A model generated the notes under the pieces. It searched no databases, was not told where the DNA came from, and saw nothing but the letters and a program-made list of their open reading frames with translations. 9,809 bases of DNA. Origin: an uncultured Prevotella sp. Its GTDB lineage: Bacteria; Bacteroidota; Bacteroidia; Bacteroidales; Bacteroidaceae. Of the stretch, positions 1 to 6,267 are shown one piece after another (within the stretch, counting starts at the first letter, position 1; every line of letters starts with the position of its first letter). The position numbers and the translations under genes were made by a program. Location: NCBI GenBank assembly GCA_900769275.1, contig CAAGGA010000018.1:1-9809 (forward strand). Reading direction: 5' to 3'.

Positions 1-23
1 GCAGACGTGTGCTCTTCCGATCT
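1..23. other. Illumina adapter remnant at contig end
   Basis: Positions 2-23 match the 3' end of the Illumina TruSeq read-2 adapter, ending in GCTCTTCCGATCT. Position 1 does not fit that adapter. This is library sequence, not genome, so biological sequence begins at about position 24 and any protein reading into these bases is false there. The match is from memory of the adapter sequence but is long and exact. Confidence 0.95.
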
Positions 24-925
24 AATTCCTTTGAATAAGAAGAAAAGCGCAATGGCACTTTCAGGTCGCGCACCCTGTTGATCTTATACACCAGTCCTGC
101 ATCTACAAGCCATTGTATGGCAATCTCAAAATCCTTGGCACGTGCACCCTTTCTCACCGCCCCATAGATGAACTTCTTGTTCTCACGGGCCAACTGCTCA
201 GGCACCGATTGCCACACCATCCTCACTCTCTGAGTTTCCGAGGCTGTGTGCTTGGCAATGTCAGCTTCGTATGCCGCCAGGATATTCTTCTGTATGGTGC
301 GTACAGCTATGAGGTCTTTCGTCTCGCAATATGTCCTTACGGCTTCGGGCATACCGCCCGTGAAGTAGTACAGACGCAGCAGGTCGATGAACTTCGATGC
401 AAACACGTCAGTAAGATGATGGTTATTGGAATGGAGTATATCGACGAGCTGCCCCTCGCCCATGGCATCGAGAAATTCCTCGAACGACATGGGATAGAGG
501 TGCATTATATCCACCTTGCCCACAGGAAACGATTCCCCCTGCATATTCATCTCGCCGAGCAGAGAGCCTGCTACAATGATGTGAATGTCAGGGCGGTTTT
601 CGTAGAAGTATTTAAGTGTGGATATGACGGGTGGAATCTCCTGTATCTCGTCGAGGAAGATGAGGGTCTTCCCTGGAATGATGGTTTTGTGTGACATGGA
701 GGATAATCCCACCAATATCCTGTCGATGTCGGCATTGCCGCTGAACAGGGCTCTGGCGAGGTCATTCTTATAACAGTTGACATACACAAGACGGTCGTAT
801 TCATGTTAGCCAAACTCCTTGATGATATATGTCTTGCCCACTTGCCGTGCGCCATACAACATAAGAGGCTTGCGTGTCTCCGACTGTTTCCATTTTTTCA
901 GTTCATTGTATATAAATCTCTTCAT
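24..925 (-). pseudogene. AAA ATPase of the AAA_14/DUF4143 family, interrupted by an in-frame stop and truncated by the contig edge
   Basis: Translation from the ATG at 925 gives MKRFIYNELKKW and a Walker A motif GARQVGKT (residues 25-32). A TAA at 806-808 (codon 40) interrupts it. The same frame then stays open to the contig edge, with no frameshift. It shows Walker B (IFLDEIQEI, D92/E93), VAGSLLGEM, FPVGKVDIMHLYPMSFEEFL and TGGMPEAV. These are typical of the ATP-binding AAA_14 proteins with a DUF4143 C-terminal domain, usually about 380-400 residues. About 90 C-terminal residues are missing here. A one-base change (for example GAA to TAA) would explain the stop, as would a sequencing error. 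No downstream start would retain Walker A. Cellular function of the family is poorly known. A three-copy repeat array starts 7 bp before the start codon. Confidence 0.85.
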
Positions 926-931
926 ACTCTA

Positions 932-1014
932 CACTTTTATGAGGGAATAATTATTCATTAACCACACTTTTATGAGGGAATAATTGGTATATCACCACGA
1001 TTTTATGAGGGAAT
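932..1014 (-). repeat. Three-copy 33-bp-period direct repeat upstream of the interrupted ATPase
   Basis: The core TTTTATGAGGGAAT occurs at 935-948, 968-981 and 1001-1014, exactly 33 bp apart. The first two copies share the longer form CACTTTTATGAGGGAATAAT. The period is close to three DNA turns, so a bound protein would contact one face of the helix. The array lies between the predicted promoter at 1022-1052 and the start codon at 925, so it is probably transcribed as the 5' leader. A related AGGGAAT at 1042-1048 falls 34 bp after the third copy, inside the hairpin arm. Operator function is inferred from spacing and position only. Confidence 0.8.
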
Positions 1015-1021
1015 GGCAGTG

Positions 1022-1052
1022 CAAAAATACAAATAAAAGATAGGGAATGCAA
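1022..1052 (-). promoter_or_regulatory. Predicted Bacteroidetes-type promoter for the interrupted ATPase gene
   Basis: Read on the minus strand, TTG (1052-1050) is followed after exactly 20 bp by TATTTTTG (1029-1022), matching the TAnnTTTG -7 element with a -33 TTG. The expected start is near 1015, giving a leader of about 90 nt that carries all three 33-bp repeats. The -33 element lies inside the left arm of the 25-bp hairpin, so termination of the upstream gene and initiation of this one share DNA. Confidence 0.5.
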
Positions 1053-1090
1053 GATTAGCATTGGAAATCTTGCATTCCCTATCTTTTATT
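1032..1090 (-). terminator. Perfect 25-bp inverted repeat, probable terminator of the DUF234-type ATPase gene
   Basis: Positions 1032-1056 and 1066-1090 are perfect reverse complements over 25 bp, separated by a 9-base loop. It lies 42 bp beyond the stop of the upstream ATPase gene. The stem base is A/T-rich (AAAAGA pairing with TCTTTT) and the minus-strand sequence after it continues TGTATTTTTG, so an intrinsic terminator is plausible. The symmetry would allow termination from either side. The stem is long for a simple terminator, and the AGGGAAT it shares with the neighbouring repeats leaves a protein-binding role possible. Confidence 0.65.
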
Positions 1091-1132
1091 AACGTGAACA
1101 GGGGGAACACGCAATGCTTTCTGTCCTCTGGT

Positions 1133-2557
1133 TTATACAAACAAGTCGTCGAGGATGACTTCTGCCTGCACTCTGCCGGAATACATATTGCGTAGCAAGC
1201 CGCTGGAGGTCACGAAGACGAGTTGGACTGACTTGCGGGTCTTGGTCTCTTCAATGAAGGTGGCAAGTTTATGGCGCAGTGTGTGGTCGTAGTCCTTAGT
1301 GATGGTGAATTCCTGTTCGGTGAATTTCATTTCACAAATGTCTATGGTGTTGTCGGCACGTTCTATCACGAGGTCTATCTGCACTGCCCTGTCAGAGGTT
1401 TCTCCCTTGCCGCGCCACGAATATACATTGGTCGCTACGCCGGAGATGCCCAGCTTCCGCTTGATTTCGTTGATGTGGCAAGCCGACAGTATCTCGAAAG
1501 AAATATCCGCCCAGGCATAAAAGCGAGGAGTGCGCTGCAGGGAAGTCCAATACTGGCGGTTGCGAAACGAACTATCACGCATAAACCGGAAGTGGAACAG
1601 GGTGAAGAAATCTATCAGTTGGAACAGCGACTTGCGTTCGCTGCATCCGTAATTGTTGTAACGGCGAATAAAACCGCAGGATTCAAGGTTGTCAAGGATG
1701 GTGGTGAGCGTCTTGCCCGATTTTATACCTGAAGTCTCGGCTATCTCGCTTCGCGTCATGCCACAGCCCTTTGAGTTGAGACATTCCACCACTTTTATGT
1801 ATGATTCAGAGTTGTTGAACAAAGAGCGGTAGAGTATCTCGAACTCATTGTACAGTCCGCCGTTGGGATTGAACATCAGTCGGTCGATGTTCTGTGCGAG
1901 GCTCAGGCGAGAATCTATCATTTTGAGATAATATGGAATTCCTCCCATTATCATATATGCCTCGGCTATTTCATATCTTGACATTGAAACGCCTTGCGAA
2001 ATCAGCAGTTTCTCCGCCTCAGCCAGTGTGAACGGCGAGAGGAATATGCGCTGTGTGAGTCTGCCGTACAGGCCTCCATGGTTGTTTATTAGTTTGTCCA
2101 TCATCCACGATGTGGCTGAACCGCAAACAATCAATACGATGTCCCTGCGGGCGGATGCCCAGCTGTTCCAGAAGTGTTCAAGTGCGGAGACGAAATGCGC
2201 CCCCGGTGTGTCCATCCACGGAAGTTCGTCGATGAATACCACCTTACGCTTTTGGTTTAGTGAATCGAGATATGAGATGAGCATTTCGAAGGCATCCATC
2301 CAGTCGGAGGGGATGGTCGATACACTGTTGTCGTATCTGTGAATCGTGTGGAAGAAACTCTTCAGCTGCTCCTGCGTGCCAGCATTTGCCACGCCGGCAC
2401 ATTGAAAAACCATTTCCTCTTCGAAGAACTCCCTGACGAGGAATGTCTTTCCTACCCTCCGTCTGCCGCATACAGCTATAAACTCCGAACTGCCAGAATC
2501 ATAAATTCGTGAGAGCAAGTCTTTTTCTGCCTCTCTTCCTAATATATTCTCTTTCAT
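1133..2557 (-). CDS. AAA/STAND-like ATPase with a C-terminal DUF234 nuclease-like domain
   Basis: This intact 474-residue protein starts MKENILGREAEKDLL, a typical N-terminus of the archaeal-type ATPase family (ATPase_2, PF01637). Walker A is GRRRVGKT (31-38) and Walker B is VVFIDELPW with D110/E111. A sensor-like IVCGSATSWM lies at 143-152 and GGIPYYL at 205-211. Residues about 250-300 resemble a winged helix (MTRSEIAETSGIKSG, then DNLESCGFIRRY). The C-terminal part matches DUF234, a PD-(D/E)xK-like fold: QIDLVI (D395) followed by ICEMKF (E409, K411) has the D...ExK spacing. Whether it cleaves DNA is unknown, and many relatives are annotated only as ATP-binding proteins. The ATG at 2557 lacks a clear ribosome binding site. 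A TAnnTTTG promoter element and a four-copy alternating repeat lie directly upstream, so autoregulation through the winged helix is a reasonable inference. It could belong to a defence or toxin-like system, but nothing here proves that. Confidence 0.9.
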   Translation of the reverse strand: MKENILGREAEKDLLSRIYDSGSSEFIAVCGRRRVGKTFLVREFFEEEMVFQCAGVANAGTQEQLKSFFHTIHRYDNSVSTIPSDWMDAFEMLISYLDSLNQKRKVVFIDELPWMDTPGAHFVSALEHFWNSWASARRDIVLIVCGSATSWMMDKLINNHGGLYGRLTQRIFLSPFTLAEAEKLLISQGVSMSRYEIAEAYMIMGGIPYYLKMIDSRLSLAQNIDRLMFNPNGGLYNEFEILYRSLFNNSESYIKVVECLNSKGCGMTRSEIAETSGIKSGKTLTTILDNLESCGFIRRYNNYGCSERKSLFQLIDFFTLFHFRFMRDSSFRNRQYWTSLQRTPRFYAWADISFEILSACHINEIKRKLGISGVATNVYSWRGKGETSDRAVQIDLVIERADNTIDICEMKFTEQEFTITKDYDHTLRHKLATFIEETKTRKSVQLVFVTSSGLLRNMYSGRVQAEVILDDLFV

Positions 2558-2582
2558 ATACGTGCTTATTGTTTTGACGGTA

Positions 2583-2590
2583 CAAAACTA
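2583..2590 (-). promoter_or_regulatory. Predicted -7 promoter element of the DUF234-type ATPase gene
   Basis: On the minus strand this reads TAGTTTTG, a match to TAnnTTTG, and predicts a start near 2576 with a leader under 20 nt. No clear TTTG is found 19-21 bp upstream. Repeat copy A (2604-2613) occupies that -33 position, as expected if a repeat-binding protein represses or activates here. Confidence 0.45.
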
Positions 2591-2603
2591 ATAAAAAATA
2601 TCG

Positions 2604-2690
2604 TTATTGGCTATATACATTAATAAAAATAGCCAATAATTATGGTTTTTTGTATTTATTGGCTGATGTTATGAGTAAATTTAGCCAATA
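2604..2690. repeat. Four alternating copies of TTATTGGCT at 26-bp spacing upstream of the DUF234-type ATPase gene
   Basis: TTATTGGCTA occurs at 2604-2613 and TTATTGGCT at 2656-2664. The reverse complements TAGCCAATAA at 2630-2639 and TAGCCAATA at 2682-2690 alternate with them. Successive copies start at 2604, 2630, 2656 and 2682, exactly 26 bp apart, so the array is two tandem inverted-repeat units with a 52-bp period. It lies 47-133 bp upstream of the start codon and overlaps the -33 region. This geometry suggests a multi-dimer operator. The protein that binds is unknown, and the adjacent ATPase with a winged-helix segment is a candidate by inference. Confidence 0.85.
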
Positions 2691-2835
2691 TGCGGCATTT
2701 TAGCGTTGAGTTTATAGTCCACTTGTTCCACCAGTTCCGCAAGGTACTGCTATTTTTGAATAATCTTGCTTTTGCCCCGATAAATTCTTAACGGATTACT
2801 CACGCCAGTGTCAAGGATATGTAATATGGAGATAA

Positions 2836-2943
2836 TACCTTTGCACCTGAATAACATAGTACGTCTACACGCAAGAACAGCGGTCTGTGATACTTCTTTT
2901 TGGGAGCATCGCAGCCGCTGTTCCTTTTGGGGTTGATTTTTAT
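2836..2943 (+). ncRNA. Candidate small RNA with its own promoter element and terminator hairpin
   Basis: TACCTTTG at 2836-2843, followed by C, matches the Bacteroidetes -7 element and predicts a plus-strand start near 2850. A strong stem follows: 2875-2891 pairs with 2908-2923 with one bulged T at 2884 and one G-U pair. T-rich sequence comes after it (CTTTTGGGGTTGATTTTT). This gives a transcript of about 90 nt with no credible reading frame. No -33 element is evident, and the hairpin could instead lie in the 3' region of secDF, whose stop codon is 42 bp away. On the minus strand no T-run follows the stem, which favours the plus-strand reading. I do not recognise an RNA family. Confidence 0.35.
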
Positions 2944-2964
2944 TGATTGTCGTCAGCCATTGCC

Positions 2965-5925
2965 TTATGCCTTGGCTTCCTCAGACTCCTTGATACTGCG
3001 ACCGAGGGTGAGGTATGCCGTAGGTGCGGCAATGAAGATGGATGACAGGGTACCGAAGAATACACCGAGAATCATTGCAAATGAGAAACTGCGTATGGAA
3101 TCACCGCCGAGGATGAAGATACAGAGCAGTACGAGCAATGTAGAAACGGAGGTATTGATGGTACGTGCCAACGTCTGGTTTACAGAGTCATTGAACGTGA
3201 TTTGGTAGTCCTGCTTCCTGTGGAGGTTGAGGTTCTCACGTATGCGGTCGAAGACTACCACCTTGTCGTTGATGGAGTAACCTATCACGGTGAGTATGGC
3301 ACCGATGAACGTCTGGTCTATCTCAAGGCTCCATGGTACGAAGTCATAGAGTGCGGAGTAGAATCCGATAACGACGACGGTATCCACTGCGAGTGCTACG
3401 ATAGAGCCTACGGAGAATGCCACGTTGCGGAAGCGTACGAGGATGTAGATGAAGATAGCTACGAGGGCCACGAGGACTGATATGATGGCTCCGTACGTGA
3501 TGTCCTTGGCCACTGACGGTCCTACCTTCGTGGATGAGATGATAGAGCCTCCCTCGCGGACGTCAGGGTTCTTGAATGCCTCTACGCTCTCCTGCTTGAC
3601 GAGTCCTGCTTTCTTGAGACAGGTATAGAGCTTGTTCTCGCATTCGTCATCGATGGTTGCGCTGTTTGACTCTATCTTGTAGTTGGTGGAGATACGTATT
3701 GTCTTTCCGTCGGTACCGATGGCAATGGCGTTGGTATTGGAACCTGCAAACTCCTCGGCGAGGATAGGACGTACCTGTTCCGGCTCTACCTTGTCCTCGA
3801 AGGTGACGACGTAGTTGCGTCCTCCGGTGAAGTCGATGGAACGTGAGAGTCCGCGCACGCAGAAGCTGGCGATGAATGCCACGATTGCTATGCCGTAGAT
3901 GGTGTAGCTCTTCTTGTATGCAGACATGAACTTATACTTTGTGTTCTGCAGGATGGAGCGTCCGAACGTGAGTCCGAGCCACTTGTCCTTGTTCATGCGG
4001 TTCTCATATACGAGGCGTGTGAGGAAGACGGCAGTGAAGAATGAGCATACGATACCGATGATCCATGTCGTGGCGAAGCCCTTGATAGGACCTGTACCGA
4101 TGGTGAGGAGTATGATACCGGTGATGAGTGACGTGAGGTTTGAGTCGAAGATGGCTGAGAAAGCATTGCTGTAACCTGCTGCGAGAGCCTCTCTCATGCC
4201 GAGTCCGCGGCGCAGTTCTTCCTTGATGCGCTCATAGATGAGCACGTTGGCATCTACTGCCGTTCCCAATGTGAGGACGATACCTGCGATACCGGGCATT
4301 GTCAGTGCTGACTGGAATGATGCGAGGATGCCGAGCGTGAAGAAGAAGTTGATGACGAGTGCTGCATCTGCCATGAGTCCTGGTATTGCACCGTACATGA
4401 AGATCATGTAGATGCAGAGGAGTATGAATGCTATTCCGAATGACCACATTCCCTGCTGTATGGACTGTGCTCCGAGCGTTGGTCCTACTACCTCTTCCTG
4501 TACTATGCGTGCAGGCGCAGGCATACGTCCGGACTTTAAGGTATTGGCGAGGTCTTTGGTGTCTTCGATGGTGAAGTTACCCGTAATCTGGGAGTTACCT
4601 CCTGCTATCTCTCCGTGTACCATAGGTGCGGAATATACTGCATCATCGAGTACGATGGCTATGGCTTTTCCTGCGTTAGCCTTTGTGAGCATGGCCCAGA
4701 GGCGTGCTCCCTCGGTGTTCATTGACATGCTGACGCATGGACGTCCTGTAGTATGGTCGAACTCGTCTCTTGCATCTACGATGACGTCGCCCTCAAGCGG
4801 TGCGCGTCCGTTGGTAGAGGTGACCTTGAGTGCGTACAGTTCAAAGATGTTCTTGTTTTCCTCGGACATCGGCTTTGCGCCCCAGAGCAGTTTCACGTCA
4901 GAGGGGAGCACTTTCTTTGCCTCGTCGCTGTAGATGATGGCATTGACGGCAGCGGTGTCACGTACGTGTGCATAGCCTACGAGGCTGTATGCTGAACCGT
5001 TGATAGGCTGGAAGACAGCGAAGAGGGGGTGCTGCTTCTTGTAAAGCTCACTCTTGTCAGCGTCTGCCTTTGCAGCTGCTTCTGCCTTTGCGTCGTTCTT
5101 CTTGAGCGCGAACTTGGTCTTTGCCTCTGCTTTTTCTGCTGCCGGCTCTGCCTTTGCTGTGTCGGCAGTCTCGGAACCTGCATTGGCTACGAGCTGGTCG
5201 AGCTGTGCGAGATATGGCACTATTTCCTGAGAGTTGTATGTCTCCCAGAATTCGAGGTTGGCAGAACCCTGCAGGAGCTTACGCATACGTTCCGGTTCGC
5301 GGATACCCGGCATCTCGACCATGATGCGTCCGTCCTGTCCTTCGAGTTTCTGGATGTTGGGCTGCACTACTCCGAACTTGTCGATACGGTTGCGTACGAC
5401 GTTGAAGGAGTTGTCGATGGCAGCCTGCACCTCTGAGCGCAGCACGCTTACGACCTGATCGTCAGAGCTTTGTGTGCTTACCTTGCCCTTGAGTTGCTGT
5501 GTGGCGAAGATTTCAGCGAGACGATGTCCCGGTGCATTCTTCTGATAGGCTTTCACGAAGAGCGAGATGAAATCACTCTGGCTTGTCTCCTCTTCTTTCT
5601 TCGCCTCTTCCATTGACTTGACGAATGCTGCGTCAGTCTTATGGTCTGCGAGTACTTCGATGACGTCAGGGACGCTGATTTCGAGGATTACGTTCATACC
5701 GCCCTTGAGGTCAAGACCGAGTCCTATCTGTGTCTCAAGGCAGTTCTGGTAAGAATAGACGCCGAGATACTTGACAGAATCCTTATAGTCCTGCTGCTTC
5801 ACGGGGTCTTCTATCTTTGCTGCTTCACTGTCGTAATAGCTTGTAGCTATCGAGAAAGACAGATAGAAGATGCTTGCAAGCGTCAGGAGAATGGCGGTTA
5901 CAATTACAATTCCTTTGTTTTGCAT
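2965..5925 (-). CDS. secDF: Fused protein translocase subunit SecDF
   Basis: This 986-residue protein joins SecD and SecF, the accessory inner-membrane pair that uses the proton motive force to pull exported proteins from the SecYEG channel. Twelve membrane segments are expected: one near 5-27, five between about 493 and 640, one near 674-690 and five between about 812 and 972. SecD signatures are GLGLDLKGGMNVILEIS (68-84), NRIDKFGVVQPNI (179-191) and GTAVDANVLIYERIKEE (554-570). SecF signatures are SIDFTGGRNYVV (696-707), VGPSVAKDI (801-809) and GYSINDKVVVFDRIREN (882-898). By comparison with Thermus SecDF, D558, D848 and R894 are likely proton-path residues. Residues about 250-297 in the large periplasmic loop form an Ala/Lys/Glu-rich low-complexity insert. 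The ATG at 5925 has only A/T-rich sequence before it. A TAnnTTTG element lies 157 bp upstream, and the gene appears to be transcribed alone. Confidence 0.97.
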   Translation of the reverse strand: MQNKGIVIVTAILLTLASIFYLSFSIATSYYDSEAAKIEDPVKQQDYKDSVKYLGVYSYQNCLETQIGLGLDLKGGMNVILEISVPDVIEVLADHKTDAAFVKSMEEAKKEEETSQSDFISLFVKAYQKNAPGHRLAEIFATQQLKGKVSTQSSDDQVVSVLRSEVQAAIDNSFNVVRNRIDKFGVVQPNIQKLEGQDGRIMVEMPGIREPERMRKLLQGSANLEFWETYNSQEIVPYLAQLDQLVANAGSETADTAKAEPAAEKAEAKTKFALKKNDAKAEAAAKADADKSELYKKQHPLFAVFQPINGSAYSLVGYAHVRDTAAVNAIIYSDEAKKVLPSDVKLLWGAKPMSEENKNIFELYALKVTSTNGRAPLEGDVIVDARDEFDHTTGRPCVSMSMNTEGARLWAMLTKANAGKAIAIVLDDAVYSAPMVHGEIAGGNSQITGNFTIEDTKDLANTLKSGRMPAPARIVQEEVVGPTLGAQSIQQGMWSFGIAFILLCIYMIFMYGAIPGLMADAALVINFFFTLGILASFQSALTMPGIAGIVLTLGTAVDANVLIYERIKEELRRGLGMREALAAGYSNAFSAIFDSNLTSLITGIILLTIGTGPIKGFATTWIIGIVCSFFTAVFLTRLVYENRMNKDKWLGLTFGRSILQNTKYKFMSAYKKSYTIYGIAIVAFIASFCVRGLSRSIDFTGGRNYVVTFEDKVEPEQVRPILAEEFAGSNTNAIAIGTDGKTIRISTNYKIESNSATIDDECENKLYTCLKKAGLVKQESVEAFKNPDVREGGSIISSTKVGPSVAKDITYGAIISVLVALVAIFIYILVRFRNVAFSVGSIVALAVDTVVVIGFYSALYDFVPWSLEIDQTFIGAILTVIGYSINDKVVVFDRIRENLNLHRKQDYQITFNDSVNQTLARTINTSVSTLLVLLCIFILGGDSIRSFSFAMILGVFFGTLSSIFIAAPTAYLTLGRSIKESEEAKA

Positions 5926-6081
5926 TTTGATTAGTTGTTTATTTATTTTTGATTTTTGTTTTTTCCTTCGTCAGATTGGTCTTTTGTCTCTTTCCGCAAT
6001 GTGGCGTATGCAGGGCGTGCCGATGCCTTTGCAGTACTCTCGCACAGGGGCACAATCCACCCATTATGCGCATACGACGTG

Positions 6082-6089
6082 CAAAGGTA
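6082..6089 (-). promoter_or_regulatory. Predicted -7 promoter element of secDF
   Basis: On the minus strand this reads TACCTTTG followed by C, a full match to TAnnTTTGC, and would start transcription near 6075. That leaves a secDF leader of about 150 nt (5926-6075). Within it, CGTATGC (6005-6011) can pair with GCATACG (6070-6076), closing a domain of about 70 nt that might be structured. I see no good -33 element at 19-21 bp and recognise no known riboswitch. Confidence 0.5.
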
Positions 6090-6165
6090 TATATTTTTCT
6101 TCAATTATTAAAATTTCAGGGGATAAAATACGCATTTTGCCTTGTATTTTGTTGTTTTTCTGATT

Positions 6166-6201
6166 GGGGGTGGGGGATTTCTCTTCGACCTGGTCGAAGA
6201 G
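6166..6201. repeat. Palindromic intergenic element, copy 1, with a G-run flank
   Basis: The palindrome CTCTTCGACC / GGTCGAAGAG with a central T is at 6181-6201. GGGGGTGGGGGATTT lies directly to its left (6166-6180). It is 66 bp downstream of the phosphatase-family stop codon. In the minus-strand transcript it forms a 9-10 bp hairpin followed by a C-rich, G-poor stretch. Identical palindromes are at 7392-7412 and 8634-8654. The lack of a T-run argues against a standard intrinsic terminator. Confidence 0.85.
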
Positions 6202-6267
6202 TACCAAACGAGAGAGCAACAAAAAAGCAACAAAAAAACAAAAACAAAAACAAATACCAAAAACATA

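Larger units (their letters stand above)
2558..2964. other. 407-bp intergenic region between secDF and the ATPase gene
   Basis: It holds the ATPase promoter element and 26-bp repeat array (2583-2690) and the candidate small RNA (2836-2943). Between them, at 2691-2835, I see only an isolated TATTTTTG at 2751-2758 without a matching -33 element, and short open stretches on the minus strand broken by stops. No convincing gene is present. Confidence 0.6.
5926..6267. other. 342-bp intergenic region between secDF and the phosphatase-family gene
   Basis: Positions 5926-6089 hold the presumed secDF leader and promoter. Positions 6090-6160 are A/T-rich with nothing recognised. Positions 6166-6201 carry the first G-run plus palindrome element. 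Positions 6210-6248 are an A-rich run of AACAAAAA-type units, so the transcript directly after the phosphatase-family stop is a T-rich run broken by G. Confidence 0.6.

Noticed and set aside
113..694. 193-codon plus-strand frame opposite the interrupted ATPase gene
   Set aside because: The minus-strand frame carries clear Walker and DUF4143-type motifs, while the plus-strand translation is Cys/His-rich without motifs and is a shadow.
1271..1732. 153-codon plus-strand frame within the DUF234-type ATPase gene
   Set aside because: It is antisense to an intact, motif-complete protein and shows no domain or start signal.
2750..2857. 35-codon minus-strand frame starting MLFRCKGIIS, followed after a TAG by a further protein-like stretch to about 2680
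   Set aside because: It lies opposite the candidate small-RNA promoter, is interrupted by a stop, and the second part ends inside the 26-bp repeat array. It could be an old gene remnant but the evidence is too weak.
4412..4933. 173-codon plus-strand frame inside secDF
   Set aside because: It is an antisense shadow of a highly conserved coding region, with no ribosome binding site or recognisable domain.
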